Notes: generated from the sequence alone by a model not told the origin. A stretch of 64,000 nucleotides of DNA from Nocardioides sp. (GCF_030655615.1 NZ_JAURVJ010000044.1:1-64000); one strand, 5' to 3'. Shown: positions 6,636-17,418, counted from the stretch's first letter. Numbers and translations: made by a program.

Positions 6636-9415
6636 CGGTCGAGCTGTCGGTCGGGCTGTCGGTCGGGCTGTCGGTCGGGTCCGCGGAGCTCCACCAGGTC
6701 GCGCAGGTCGTCGTTGCTCAGCTCGGTCAGCGCGGCCTCGCCGCGGCCGAGGACGGCGTCGGCCAGCGCGCGCTTGCGGCTGAGCAGCTCGGCGACCTTC
6801 TCCTCGACGGTGCCGCGCATGATCATCCGGTGCACCTGGACCGGACGGGTCTGGCCGATCCGGTAGGCCCGGTCGGTGGCCTGCTCCTCGACGGCGGGGT
6901 TCCACCACCGGTCGACGTGGACGACGTGGTCGGCGCGGGTGAGGTTGAGGCCGGTGCCGCCGGCCTTGAGCGAGAGCAGGAAGACCGGCACGTCGCCGGC
7001 CTGGAAGCGCGCGACCATCGCCTCGCGGTCACGCACGGGCGTGCCGCCGTGGAGGAACTGGTGGGTGACGCCGGCCCGGTCGAGGTGGGACTCGAGCAGG
7101 CGGCCGAGAGCGACGTACTGGGTGAAGACGAGGACGGAGCCGCCTTCGGCGACGGCGGTCGAGACGAGCTCGTCGAGCAGGTCGAGCTTCTCCGAGCGGC
7201 CGGCGAGGCGGACGGCGCCGGACTGCTTGAGGAACTGCGCCGGGTGGTTGCAGATCTGCTTGAGGCCGGTGAGGAGAGCGAGCACCATGCCGCGGCGGGT
7301 GTCGTCGTCGGCGCGCTCGATGCGCTCCATCGTGTCGCGGACGAACGCCTCGTAGAGCACGACCTGCTCGCGGGTCAGGGTCAGCGGGTGGTCGGTCTCG
7401 GTCTTGGGCGGCAGCTCGGGGGCGATGCCGGGGTCGGACTTGCGGCGGCGCAGCAGGAACGGTCCGACCAGGTCGGCGAACTGGCGCGCCTTGGTCGGCT
7501 CGAGACCCGACTCGATCGGCCCGGCCCAGACCTTGCGGAAGGCGTTGCGGCTGCCGAGCAGGCCGGGTGTCGCCCAGTCGAGGATGGCCCACAGCTCGGT
7601 CAGGTTGTTCTCGACCGGGGTGCCGGTGAGGGCGACGCGGGCGGTGCTGGGGATGGTGCGCAGCTTGCGGGCCGTGGACGACGCGGGGTTCTTGACGTGC
7701 TGGGCCTCGTCGGCGACGACCAGGTCCCACGGGACCCGGGCGAGGTCCTCGGCGCCGACGCGCATCGTGCCGTAGGTGGTCAGCACGAACCCGGTGGCGC
7801 CCTCGAGGTCGCGCTGGGTGCCGTGGAAGCGGCGCGTCTCGACCCCGGGCGCGAACCGGTGGACCTCGGCCTCCCAGTTGCCGAGGAGGCTGGCCGGGCA
7901 GACGACCAGCGTCGGGCCGGTCGCGCCCGCCTCGACGCGGTGGAGGTGGAGCGAGATGAGGGTGACGGTCTTGCCGAGGCCCATGTCGTCGGCCAGGCAC
8001 GCACCGAGCCCGAGGGCCGTGAGGTCGGCCAGCCAGGTGAGGCCGTGGCGCTGGTAGTCGCGCAGGTGGGCGTGGAGGCCGGCCGGCGCGTCGACCGGCT
8101 CGCGGGTGGCGGCGGTGAGCAGGCGCTCGCGCATCGTGAGCAGCGACGCCCCGACGACCACCGAGGTGTCCGTGTCGGGCTCGACCTCGACCACGCCGGT
8201 GAGCGCGGCGGCGATGGCCTGCACCGGCTTGACGGTGCGGATCAGCCGCTTGCGCGCCCGTCGCGCGGTGGCCGGGTCGACGACGGTCCAGGCGCCGCGG
8301 AGCTTGAGCACCGGCGAGGCGGCCGTGGCGAGCTGGTCCATCTCGTGGTCGGTGAGCGGGTCGCCGTGGAGCGCGAGCTGCCACTTGAAGCTGAAGAGCG
8401 TCTCGGTCGACAGCAGCGGCTGGTTGAGCGGCTCCTCGCGCTGGGTGCCGCCGGCCCGCCGGGTGGCGGGGGCGGCGTCGAGGACGGCGCTGGAGGTGAG
8501 GTCGCGACCCAGCGCGCGCGGCCAGAGCACGTCGACCCCGCGCTCGCCGAGCGCCGCGACACCGCCGTCGAGGAGGCTGACCAGCTCGTCGGTGTCGAGG
8601 GTGATCTCGTCGGGCACCCGCAGCGCCAGCAGCCGGTCGAGCGCTGGCCAGGCCTCGGCCGCCGAACGCAGGGCGATGCTCGCATGGGTGCGCGCGCGGT
8701 CGCCGAAGCCGTGGGTCTCGTGGTCGGTGGTGAAGAGCACCGCAGCGTCGCAGAGGTGGAGGGGGTCCTGCTCGTCGTGGACCTGCAGCACGACCCGCAC
8801 CGAGCCCGCGACCAGCTCCTCCTCGTCGGCCTCGACCCGCAGCGAGATGCGCACCAGCTGGGGCAGGTCGGCGGCCGCGGCGACCGTGCGGTGGCGGGCG
8901 ATCCGCGCCTGGAGCCGCTCGGTGAAGTCGGTGGTCGGCACCGGCGCGCGGACGGACGCGCGGCCCGGCGCGCTCGGCGTACGACGGGCGGTGGCGGTGG
9001 CGGTGGCGTTGGCGGTGGCGGGCGGGTGACGCGGCATGGTGTCGGCGATGGCGTCGAGCACCTGGCGCACCAGGGCCGTGGCGTTCGCGGCGTCGAGGTC
9101 GTCGTGGGCGCGCGAGCCGGCCAGCAGCGAGACCCGCTCGGTGTCGCGGGCGTCGAGCGGTGAGATGCGCCAGGCGCCGTCGCCCGGCTCGAACTTGCCG
9201 TCGGCGACCAGGCGCATCCCGAGCAGCACCGCGCCCGACAGCAGCCCCACGCTGGGATGGACGTCGTCGCGACCGCGCGCCCTGGTGAGGACCGGGAGCG
9301 CCGCTCGCATCGGCAGCGCGACGGTGCGGCGGTCGTCGCTGAACTCCACGACGCTGTCGCGCGGCGGGTCGGCCGCGCGGAAGGTCGCGGTGCCGGTGAC
9401 CGGGACGAAGCTCAC
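6632..9415 (-). CDS. SNF2-family DEAD/DEAH-box helicase
   Basis: 927 aa. The N-terminal half looks like the bacterial SNF2-associated domain (DUF3670-type). The ATPase core follows: DDMGLGKTVTLISL (Walker A), VADEAQHVKNP (Walker B, DEAQ) and LTGTPVENNLTELW, then FLLSLKAGGTGLNLTRADHV, DRWWNPAVEEQATDRAYRIG and a C-terminal RGTVEEKVAELLSRK segment. It should be an ATP-driven DNA translocase rather than a strand-separating helicase. GTG start at 9415. The C-terminus ends in a DRQP-type repeat from 12-bp DNA repeats. The downstream SWIM gene overlaps by four bases. This is a backbone gene pair, distinct from the island SNF2 at 56897. Confidence 0.93.
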   Translation of the reverse strand: MSFVPVTGTATFRAADPPRDSVVEFSDDRRTVALPMRAALPVLTRARGRDDVHPSVGLLSGAVLLGMRLVADGKFEPGDGAWRISPLDARDTERVSLLAGSRAHDDLDAANATALVRQVLDAIADTMPRHPPATANATATATARRTPSAPGRASVRAPVPTTDFTERLQARIARHRTVAAAADLPQLVRISLRVEADEEELVAGSVRVVLQVHDEQDPLHLCDAAVLFTTDHETHGFGDRARTHASIALRSAAEAWPALDRLLALRVPDEITLDTDELVSLLDGGVAALGERGVDVLWPRALGRDLTSSAVLDAAPATRRAGGTQREEPLNQPLLSTETLFSFKWQLALHGDPLTDHEMDQLATAASPVLKLRGAWTVVDPATARRARKRLIRTVKPVQAIAAALTGVVEVEPDTDTSVVVGASLLTMRERLLTAATREPVDAPAGLHAHLRDYQRHGLTWLADLTALGLGACLADDMGLGKTVTLISLHLHRVEAGATGPTLVVCPASLLGNWEAEVHRFAPGVETRRFHGTQRDLEGATGFVLTTYGTMRVGAEDLARVPWDLVVADEAQHVKNPASSTARKLRTIPSTARVALTGTPVENNLTELWAILDWATPGLLGSRNAFRKVWAGPIESGLEPTKARQFADLVGPFLLRRRKSDPGIAPELPPKTETDHPLTLTREQVVLYEAFVRDTMERIERADDDTRRGMVLALLTGLKQICNHPAQFLKQSGAVRLAGRSEKLDLLDELVSTAVAEGGSVLVFTQYVALGRLLESHLDRAGVTHQFLHGGTPVRDREAMVARFQAGDVPVFLLSLKAGGTGLNLTRADHVVHVDRWWNPAVEEQATDRAYRIGQTRPVQVHRMIMRGTVEEKVAELLSRKRALADAVLGRGEAALTELSNDDLRDLVELRGPDRQPDRQPDRQLDR
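6643..6678. repeat. 12-bp tandem repeat at the SNF2 C-terminus
   Basis: Three exact copies of GCTGTCGGTCGG in a row, with a degenerate partial copy on the left. In frame they encode the DRQP repeats that end the SNF2 protein. Such a tract can change copy number by slippage without breaking the frame. Confidence 0.85.
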
Positions 9416-9564
9416 GGGCCTCCTTCGGCTGGGTGGACCTCACGACCGTAACGGGCGGCACCGACAGCGAGTTCCGCCCACCGCGACGCCGCGCTGTCCA
9501 CAGGCCCGGAGAGGCCTGTGGAGGACGCCAGCAGCGACCGGGGAACTGGTTCACGCTGGTCGGC

Positions 9565-9993
9565 ATGACTCTCTCGGAACCCTTCCGCCCGTCCATCCGC
9601 ACCCAGGCCGACCTCGAGCACGCCTGGCGCCACCTCATGGAGCCGCTCGGCTTCTCCCGCAGCAGTGTCTGGATGATGCTGCTCGACGCCGACGACCGCC
9701 CCCTCCCCCAGCTCACCGAGGTCGAGGACTGCCACCGGCCGCCCGAGCCCGAGGTGCTGGCCGGGTTCGCCGAGCTCGCCGGCACCCTCGTAGACGACGT
9801 CGCCCCCGGTGGCCGCTGGGCCTTCCTGCTGACCCGGCCCGGCGGGGCGACCGTCACCGACCTCGACCGCGCCTGGGCCAACGGCCTGGTCAGGGCCTGC
9901 CGGGCCGCCGGGGTCCGGACCGAGGTGGTCCACCTGGCGACCGACGTCGACCTCCTGCCGCTGCCCTACGACGCGCTGTCCGGCGCCGCCTGA
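9565..9993 (+). CDS. Conserved hypothetical protein (142 aa)
   Basis: I do not recognise a named family. The protein (MTLSEPFRPSIRTQADLEHA...) is soluble, without signal peptide or membrane helix, and has DTLHLA-like spacing only in a loose sense. Features include HAWRHLMEPLGFSRSSVWMM, an acidic middle and a hydrophobic segment WAFLLTRPGGATVTDLD. It could be a DNA-repair or RadC-associated accessory, but this is a guess. ATG 9565 is chosen over the upstream track start because composition becomes coding there. It is divergent from the SNF2 gene, with about 150 bp between the two starts. Confidence 0.65.
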   Translation: MTLSEPFRPSIRTQADLEHAWRHLMEPLGFSRSSVWMMLLDADDRPLPQLTEVEDCHRPPEPEVLAGFAELAGTLVDDVAPGGRWAFLLTRPGGATVTDLDRAWANGLVRACRAAGVRTEVVHLATDVDLLPLPYDALSGAA

Positions 9994-10003
9994 CTCCCCG
10001 GGG

Positions 10004-10399
10004 TCACCGGGCAGGTACGACGCGCCGGCGGCTGATGCGCCAGCCCCCGGGCGTGAGGACGACCTCGTCCTCGTAGGTCACGGTGCCGGCGGCCCCGTCG
10101 GCCATCACCGACAAGCCCTTCGAGAGCACCGTCACCGTGCCATCGGCGGCCTCGGTGACCACCACGTTGGTGACGTGGTGGCCCGCAGGCTGGTCGCCCG
10201 GCGCCGCCGTGAAGAGGTCGGTGATGTCGGGCAGCCCCCGCACGACGCCCAGGCCGTAGGCCGTGACGTCGTACTCCGCGTCGGACGTCAGCAGCAGGTG
10301 CAGGTCGTCGGTGCGGCGCTGGTCGGCGAGGTGCCCGTGCAGGGCGACGAGCTCGTGCAGCGCGAGCCTGTCGGCGGTCGTGAGCGGCATGCTCGCCAT
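10004..10399 (-). CDS. SnoaL-like / NTF2-fold protein
   Basis: 131 aa. LTTADRLALHELVALHGHLA, TSDAEYDVTAYGLGVVRGL and the beta-rich end YEDEVVLTPGGWRISRRRVV match SnoaL-like, nuclear-transport-factor-2-fold proteins, which act as small-molecule isomerases, cyclases or binding modules. WRISRR near the C-terminus is a good family marker. Either ATG 10399 or ATG 10390 could be the start. It lies 8 bp downstream of the AAA ATPase stop in the same direction and may be co-transcribed with it. The substrate is unknown. Confidence 0.8.
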   Translation of the reverse strand: MASMPLTTADRLALHELVALHGHLADQRRTDDLHLLLTSDAEYDVTAYGLGVVRGLPDITDLFTAAPGDQPAGHHVTNVVVTEAADGTVTVLSKGLSVMADGAAGTVTYEDEVVLTPGGWRISRRRVVPAR

Positions 10400-10407
10400 C
10401 CTGCCCC

Positions 10408-11586
10408 TCAGCCGGCGCTCTCGGCGCGGACGAACGCCGCGAACCCCGGCACGGTGAAGCGGAGGGTGCCCCTGTCGGCGGCCTCGACCAGGCCCTTGTC
10501 GAGCAGGCTGCGCCGCGGCTCGCTGAGGTCGTTGCTGGTGACACCCATCCGATCGGCGATCGCGCCCCGGCGCACCGGGCTCTCCCGGTCGTCGGTGAGC
10601 TCGGCCAGGGCGACGAGGAGGCGGCGCTCACCGGGCGCGGCCTTCGACCACCGGGCGCGGAACATGGTGTCGAGCTCGTCGGCGACGAGCGGACGGGCCC
10701 GGTCGAGCGCGTCGAGCGGCAGCACCGCGCCCTCGTCGGGACCGACCACGCGCCACAGCGCGTCGGCGTAGAGCTGGAGGAAGTAGGGGTAGCCGTCGGC
10801 GATCCGCACGACCTCGGCCGCGAGCTCCGGCTCCCACGTGACCCGGTGGGCGCGGGCCGGACCCTCGAGCACCTCGGCGGCGTCGACGGCCGACAGCCGC
10901 TGCAGGGTGCGGAAGGCGAAGCGCTCGCTGAACGTGACGGCCGCGGTGAGCACGTCCGGGGCGTTGGGCAGGCCGACCGCGAAGACGACGGCCGGCGGCT
11001 CGGGCGTCGACTGCTGCAGCTCCTGCCAGGCGTAGGCCAGGGTGCGCAGGTCCTCACGCGGGGCTGCCTGGACCTCGTCGACGAGCAGGGCGACCCCGGC
11101 CGACCCGCGCTCGCGCGCGGCGATCGCGGCGGCCGACACCAGCTCGGCGAACGCGGTCGAGGCGGCGCCCGAGCCCGGCGTACGACGCGGCTGCACGTCG
11201 ACCTCGACCCCGGCGCTCGCCCCGAGGGCGCCCAGCTCGAGGCTCACGCTCTGGAACCGCTCGCGCAGCGGCGTCCGCGGTCCCACGTCGACGCCGAGCC
11301 CCTCGAGCGCGCGGAGCAGCCCGTGGGTCAGCCCCGCCACCAGGCTCTCGTCGCCGCGCGCGGTGACCCAGACGACGACGGCTCCGGACTGCGCCGCGGC
11401 GTCGCGGACGGCCTTGAGCAGCGAGGTCTTGCCGACCCCGCGGGAGCCGATGTCGACCTGCACCCGGCCGAGGAACCGGCCGTAGGTCGCCATCATCGAC
11501 AGGTCGGCCCGCGCCCTCTCGAGCTGTTCCTCGCGCCCGACCAGCACGGTGGGGGTCTCACCCGGGGTGTAGGGACTCGGCAGCAT
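10408..11586 (-). CDS. AAA-type ATPase with C-terminal winged helix
   Basis: 392 aa. VLVGREEQLERARADL begins an ATPase domain with Walker A GSRGVGKTSLL (around residue 50) and Walker B VALLVDEVQAAPRED. FAVGLPNAPDVLTAAVTFSE is a sensor-like region, and PRRGAIADRMGVTSNDLSEP-type sequence at the C-terminus forms a winged helix. Orc/STAND-like ATPases with this layout act as regulators or replication/defence ATPases; I cannot say which. The ATG 11586 start is one base from a perfect palindrome with 15-bp arms, very AT-rich in this genome, which strongly suggests autoregulation or a binding site for this protein. No ribosome site is obvious. Confidence 0.8.
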   Translation of the reverse strand: MLPSPYTPGETPTVLVGREEQLERARADLSMMATYGRFLGRVQVDIGSRGVGKTSLLKAVRDAAAQSGAVVVWVTARGDESLVAGLTHGLLRALEGLGVDVGPRTPLRERFQSVSLELGALGASAGVEVDVQPRRTPGSGAASTAFAELVSAAAIAARERGSAGVALLVDEVQAAPREDLRTLAYAWQELQQSTPEPPAVVFAVGLPNAPDVLTAAVTFSERFAFRTLQRLSAVDAAEVLEGPARAHRVTWEPELAAEVVRIADGYPYFLQLYADALWRVVGPDEGAVLPLDALDRARPLVADELDTMFRARWSKAAPGERRLLVALAELTDDRESPVRRGAIADRMGVTSNDLSEPRRSLLDKGLVEAADRGTLRFTVPGFAAFVRAESAG

Positions 11587-11587
11587 G

Positions 11588-11625
11588 ATGATTCCTTATG
11601 AAAGTCGTCGTTCATAAGGAATCAT
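11588..11625. promoter_or_regulatory. Perfect 15-bp-arm palindrome upstream of the AAA ATPase
   Basis: Left arm ATGATTCCTTATGAA (11588-11602), 8-bp spacer AGTCGTCG, right arm TTCATAAGGAATCAT (11611-11625). On the minus strand CCTTATGA also occurs twice as a direct repeat 10 bp apart. The element abuts the ATPase start codon. It has no run of T and is not downstream of a gene, so it is an operator rather than a terminator. Confidence 0.8.
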
Positions 11626-11641
11626 AAGGCCGATCCCCGCT

Positions 11642-11667
11642 GACCCGTCGTCGATCTACGACGGGTC
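11642..11667 (-). terminator. Hairpin terminator after the DapB-like oxidoreductase
   Basis: GACCCGTCGT and ACGACGGGTC form a perfect 10-bp stem with a 6-base loop, just past the stop at 11672. There is no strong U-run, as is common in actinobacteria. A related GACCCGTC hairpin occurs at 34463-34488. Confidence 0.65.
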
Positions 11668-11671
11668 GGCG

Positions 11672-12718
11672 TCAGTGCAGGGCGACGCGGCCGGTGATCG
11701 GGGGCAGGTCGGCGAGGGTGACGATGCCGGGGCGGGCGGCGACGACCGACGGGACGGCGTTGGTGACCGGCATGGCGGTGTAGATCATGCCGAGGTCCAT
11801 GAACCCCTCCGGCCAGTCCTTCGGCGGCAGGCAGTGGATGACGGTGCGCATGTTGGGCACCCCGAACACCTGGATGACGTGGCCGTGCGCCAGCGGCTTG
11901 GGCGGGGTGACGTGCTCGCCCATCGTCCAGTTGAAGCCCACCGACACGACGTTGCGGTCGCCGACCCAGCCGCGGTGGTAGCCCATCACGCCGCCCACGG
12001 TGCCGGCCGGGATCTGCATGAACCCGAGGTCGGTGTCGCCGGTGGCGGCGGTGAACTCGACGTCGAACGTGAGCCGGTCGAGCGTCACCCCGAGGGCGTC
12101 GGCCATCATCGCGGCCGACTCGGCGAAGACCTCGCTCTCGCGGCGCACCGACTCGGCCAGGCCGGGGGTGTCCGGGGGCTGCGAGAAGCCCATGGCGGTC
12201 TGCGTGCCGGCCGACTCGTACGTCGAGCAGTCGACCGACTCGGTGATCCGGATCTCGTCGACGCGTTCGCACGACCCGCTGAGGACCATGCCGACGAGGT
12301 TGGTCATGCCGGGGTGGGCGCCCGACCCGAAGATCGACGACCGACCGGTCTCGCAGGCCTCCTCGATCCGGGCCCGGTCCTCGGGGGTCTGCTTGCCGCC
12401 GGTGATCCAGGCTGCGCTGGAGCAGACGTTGACGCCGCTCTCGAGCAGCGCGACCAGGTCGTCGACGTCGGGCCACAGCGGGTTGTAGCAGCAGGCGTCG
12501 GCCCCCAGCGCGACGAGCGCGGCGACGTCGTTGGTCGCGACGACGCCGGTCGGCCCGCGCTCCTCGAGGAGCCCGCAGAGCTCGGCGGCGTCCTTGCCGA
12601 CCTTGCCGGGGCCGTGGGCGTAGACACCGACCAGCTCGAGGTCGGGGCGGGCGATGATGGCGGCGAGGGAGCGCCGTCCGATGTTTCCGGTCGTCCACTG
12701 GATCACGCGCAGGGTCAT
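11672..12718 (-). CDS. NAD(P)-dependent DapB-like amine dehydrogenase family protein
   Basis: 348 aa. The N-terminus RVIQWTTGNIGRRSLAAIIA is a Rossmann nucleotide-binding motif of the dihydrodipicolinate-reductase type, followed by ELVGVYAHGPGKVGKDAAEL. Further landmarks are CCYNPLWPDVDDLVALLESG, SGAHPGMTNLVGMVLSGSCE and PNMRTVIHCLPPKDW. Annotated relatives are called NAD(P)H-dependent amine dehydrogenase family or 2,4-diaminopentanoate-dehydrogenase-like. In actinobacteria such genes often sit near lipid or steroid catabolism, but the substrate here is unknown. Start at ATG 12718; a hairpin follows the stop. Confidence 0.82.
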   Translation of the reverse strand: MTLRVIQWTTGNIGRRSLAAIIARPDLELVGVYAHGPGKVGKDAAELCGLLEERGPTGVVATNDVAALVALGADACCYNPLWPDVDDLVALLESGVNVCSSAAWITGGKQTPEDRARIEEACETGRSSIFGSGAHPGMTNLVGMVLSGSCERVDEIRITESVDCSTYESAGTQTAMGFSQPPDTPGLAESVRRESEVFAESAAMMADALGVTLDRLTFDVEFTAATGDTDLGFMQIPAGTVGGVMGYHRGWVGDRNVVSVGFNWTMGEHVTPPKPLAHGHVIQVFGVPNMRTVIHCLPPKDWPEGFMDLGMIYTAMPVTNAVPSVVAARPGIVTLADLPPITGRVALH

Positions 12719-12739
12719 GCCGCCACCGTAGAACGTGTT

Positions 12740-13690
12740 CTAGTCACCCGACCGGGCCGTCCGGGCCCGGACCCCGGTCACGACGAGGACGACCGCCCCG
12801 AGCACACCCGCCGCGAGCGCCAAGGTCGTCGGGTGGTCCACGGCCAGCGCGGCGAGCGCGACCGGGAGCAGGGTGACCGCCATCGCCACCACGAGCACCC
12901 GAAAGCCGGCGCTGTCGGTGAGGTGGCCGAGGACCGTCCAGCCCGCCATCAGCACCGCCGCCAGCGCGAGCGTCAGGTAGACGTCGTCGGCATGGCTGAC
13001 CGGGACCAGGCCGTCCCCGGCGTCGAGGTCGACGCGCTGGAACTGCCGCGTGAACGCCACGAGCGCGACGACGCCGGTGTAGGTGGCGACCGCTCCCGCC
13101 CCCACGACGACCGCGACCGTGGTCCGCGCGGGCGGGAGCACCCACGCGACCGCCGTCACCGGCACCACGAAGACCACGACGGCGAGCGCGATCGGGACGA
13201 GGCTCGTGTTGAGCGTCGCGTCGCTGAAGCTGTCCTCGAACCCCTGGACGTAGACCACGAACGCACCCGCGACCGCGGCCACCGCCGGCGGGGCGCTCGG
13301 GACCAGGGCGTACGACGCCGCCCCCAGCGCCAGCACCACCGCGCCCGCGACGTAGGCCGTGGCGGTGCCGCCGTCGAGCCCGACCGCCACGACGAGGCCG
13401 GCGGCCAGGGACCCGAGGGCGAGCGGCCAGGGAGCCGCCGCCGCGAGGACGTCGGGGTCGCGGACCAGGGCACGGGCGCCGAAGCCGTAGAGCAGCACCA
13501 AGGCAGCCGCGACGCCGACGCCGTAGACCGTCGGGTCGAGGTCGCCCGAGGCGTTGGTGCGGGCCCGGCTGGCCGAGACCGCGACCGCCGCGGACAGCAG
13601 GGCGGCACCGAGAGCAGTGCTCGCGCTCGTCGTGCGGCGACCGGTCGTGCCGGACGTGCTGGTCGTGCGGGTCGTGCGGGCGGCGGTCAT
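12740..13690 (-). CDS. Polytopic membrane protein, unknown function
   Basis: 316 aa. After a Thr/Arg-rich N-terminus (MTAARTTRTTSTSGTTGRR) the rest is almost wholly hydrophobic, with about nine or ten likely TM helices, for example ALVLLYGFGARALV, LALGSLAAGLVVAVGL, ALAVVVFVVPVTAVAWVLPP and VLVVAMAVTLLPVALAALAV. It resembles uncharacterised actinobacterial integral membrane proteins; I see no transporter signature. The start is ATG 13690; the track ORF to 14152 reads through the neighbouring LLM gene in another frame. It ends 21 bp before the DapB-like gene start on the same strand. Confidence 0.75.
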   Translation of the reverse strand: MTAARTTRTTSTSGTTGRRTTSASTALGAALLSAAVAVSASRARTNASGDLDPTVYGVGVAAALVLLYGFGARALVRDPDVLAAAAPWPLALGSLAAGLVVAVGLDGGTATAYVAGAVVLALGAASYALVPSAPPAVAAVAGAFVVYVQGFEDSFSDATLNTSLVPIALAVVVFVVPVTAVAWVLPPARTTVAVVVGAGAVATYTGVVALVAFTRQFQRVDLDAGDGLVPVSHADDVYLTLALAAVLMAGWTVLGHLTDSAGFRVLVVAMAVTLLPVALAALAVDHPTTLALAAGVLGAVVLVVTGVRARTARSGD

Positions 13691-13713
13691 GCCCGGACAG
13701 TAGGGGCGTCGCC

Positions 13714-14589
13714 TCAGCGCAGGCCGGGCAGCACCTCGCGCGCGACCTCCTCGAGCACCGCCACGTCGCCGGCGTAGGGCTCGTCCGGGCGCGGCCAGTG
13801 GGTGACCAGGTCGGTGAACCCCAGCTCGGCCGCCCGGCCCGCGACCTCCTCGAAGTAGCCGCGGCTGGTCAGCGCGAACCGGCCGCTCCGGTCGATGTGG
13901 GGCGCGGCGTCGGTGAGCAGGTAGCGCGGCGTCGGCCCGCGGCCGGCCGTGGCCAGCGCCTCGTCGAAGGTCGCCGTGGCCGCCGCGAGTCCGGCCCACC
14001 ACTCCTCGTCGGTCTCGACCGTCGGCCCGGTCGTCACCCAGCCGTCGCCGACCCGGGCGGCGAAGCGCAGCGAGCGTGGGCCGTTGGCCGCGACGAGCAG
14101 AGGCGTACGACGCAGCGGGGGCAGGGTGCGCGCGTCGGACGTCGAGAACCACCGTCCCTCGCGGGTCACGTGGTCGCCGTCGCGCAGCGCGACGAGCGTC
14201 TCGGTGAACTCCTGGAACCGGTCGACGCGCTCGCGGACGGTGAGCTCGGGCAGGTCGAGCACGGTGGCGTCGAGGTTGCCGCCGGTGCCGACACCCAGCA
14301 GGAACCGGCCGTCACTGAGGTCCTCGAGCGCCTGGGCGTCGCGGAGCAGCAGGTAGGGATGACGGAAGTTGGGCGAGACGACCAACGTGCCGAGCCCGAT
14401 CCGCGACGTCACCTGGGCCGCGGCGCCCAGCACCGGCGTCGCCGTCGTCCACGGCGACTCGGGGAGTCCGCCCCACACCAGGTGGTCGTAGGTCCAGGCG
14501 TGGTCGAAACCCAGCTCCTCGGCCGCCTGCCAGCGCGGGCGGGCGTCGGCCCAGGGGAGGTCGGTCAGGATCGTGATGCCGAAGCGCAT
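13714..14589 (-). CDS. LLM-class flavin-dependent oxidoreductase (possibly F420)
   Basis: 291 aa, a luciferase-like (beta/alpha)8 barrel. MRFGITILTDLPWADARPRW opens the barrel. GFDHAWTYDHLVWGG, RIGLGTLVVSPNFRHPYLLL and SDGRFLLGVGTGGNLDATVL are the characteristic strand/loop motifs. Relatives use FMN or coenzyme F420 to oxidise or reduce diverse small molecules; actinobacterial members are often F420-dependent, but the cofactor is not provable here. ATG 14589 start. It sits 23 bp upstream of the membrane-protein gene in the same direction. Confidence 0.88.
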   Translation of the reverse strand: MRFGITILTDLPWADARPRWQAAEELGFDHAWTYDHLVWGGLPESPWTTATPVLGAAAQVTSRIGLGTLVVSPNFRHPYLLLRDAQALEDLSDGRFLLGVGTGGNLDATVLDLPELTVRERVDRFQEFTETLVALRDGDHVTREGRWFSTSDARTLPPLRRTPLLVAANGPRSLRFAARVGDGWVTTGPTVETDEEWWAGLAAATATFDEALATAGRGPTPRYLLTDAAPHIDRSGRFALTSRGYFEEVAGRAAELGFTDLVTHWPRPDEPYAGDVAVLEEVAREVLPGLR

Positions 14590-14614
14590 GCTCCGACCTT
14601 AGGACGGGCCGCTC

Positions 14615-16729
<2,115 letters not shown>

Positions 16730-16957
16730 GCCGCCTGTCTACCAGCGGGCGCCGACAGGCGCCCGCGCCCTCCACAGGGCCCGTGATGTAGCCGGAACCC
16801 CCATGCCGTGCGACGGGAGCCGTCCTAGCCTCCCGCCAGGGGGCATCAGGCCGCACGCTGCACCGCCGCGCCCGCGGCCCGCGACCGGTCCAGACCGGTC
16901 AGGCCCCGAACAGGATTCCCCCAGGTTTCCGAAATACCCGTGAGGACAGTGACCGCC

Positions 16958-17167
16958 ATGCGCCAGAAGTCTTCGTCCCGCACCACCGTGACGCTCCACG
17001 AGCTGCCCGCTCCCGCCCCCGTGCTCGCCCCGCTGCCCAGCCCGGTCGCCCCGCTCGCCGAGCGCGACCAGGTCGTCTTCGTGACCAACGCCGTACGCCG
17101 TCGCGGCGGACTGCGCACCCGCGCCGAGCAGCACCGTCGACCGGTGCTCGCCGCGGTCGTGCGCTGA
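16958..17167 (+). CDS. Small paralogous protein 1 (69 aa)
   Basis: No family recognised. The C-terminal ~33 residues (VVFVTNAVRRRGGLRTRAE..., ending RRPVLAAVV) are nearly identical to those of the next gene, while the N-terminal halves differ (here Pro/Ala-rich). The shared half differs at several third codon positions but hardly in protein, so it is under selection as protein. ATG 16958 follows ACCGCC, as does the second copy (ACCGCCATG in both); GTG 16940 is an alternative. No TM segment or signal peptide. Very basic. It could be a nucleic-acid-binding peptide or a peptide-product precursor; neither is shown. Confidence 0.65.
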   Translation: MRQKSSSRTTVTLHELPAPAPVLAPLPSPVAPLAERDQVVFVTNAVRRRGGLRTRAEQHRRPVLAAVVR

Positions 17168-17249
17168 CCTTCTCGTCCCGCGCCGTATCAGGCCCGGGGG
17201 GTGCGGACTCCTCCTCGTGATCACCGTCCCGGACCACGAAGGAACCGCC

Positions 17250-17414
17250 ATGAAGCGCACCGCCCCCGCCCCGTCCCTGACCCTGCGCGACCTCTCGGTC
17301 GCCGACGCCTCCGACGAGCAGGTGGTCTTCGTGACCAACGCCGTACGTCGACGCGGCGGCCTGCGCACCCGCGCCGAGCACCGGCGCCCGGTGCTGGCCG
17401 TCGTCGTCGACTGA
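17250..17414 (+). CDS. Small paralogous protein 2 (54 aa)
   Basis: Tandem partner of the previous gene: MKRTAPAPSLTLRDLSVADA followed by DEQVVFVTNAVRRRGGLRTR and a hydrophobic end RRPVLAVVVD. The ribosome site GAAGGAA at 17238-17244 is well placed for ATG 17250. The tandem arrangement, conserved basic C-terminus and divergent N-terminus suggest duplication followed by divergence. It stops 5 bp before the convergent DUF2470 stop. Function unknown. Confidence 0.7.
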   Translation: MKRTAPAPSLTLRDLSVADASDEQVVFVTNAVRRRGGLRTRAEHRRPVLAVVVD

Positions 17415-17418
17415 CCCG

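Noticed and set aside
6830-9163. 777-aa + strand ORF
   Set aside because: Lies opposite the SNF2 helicase gene. Its sequence is Gly/Arg/Val-rich with no family motif. Such long antisense frames are common in high-GC genes.
7029-9881. 950-aa minus ORF
   Set aside because: Second frame on the coding strand of the SNF2 helicase. Arg/Pro/Gly-rich without motifs.
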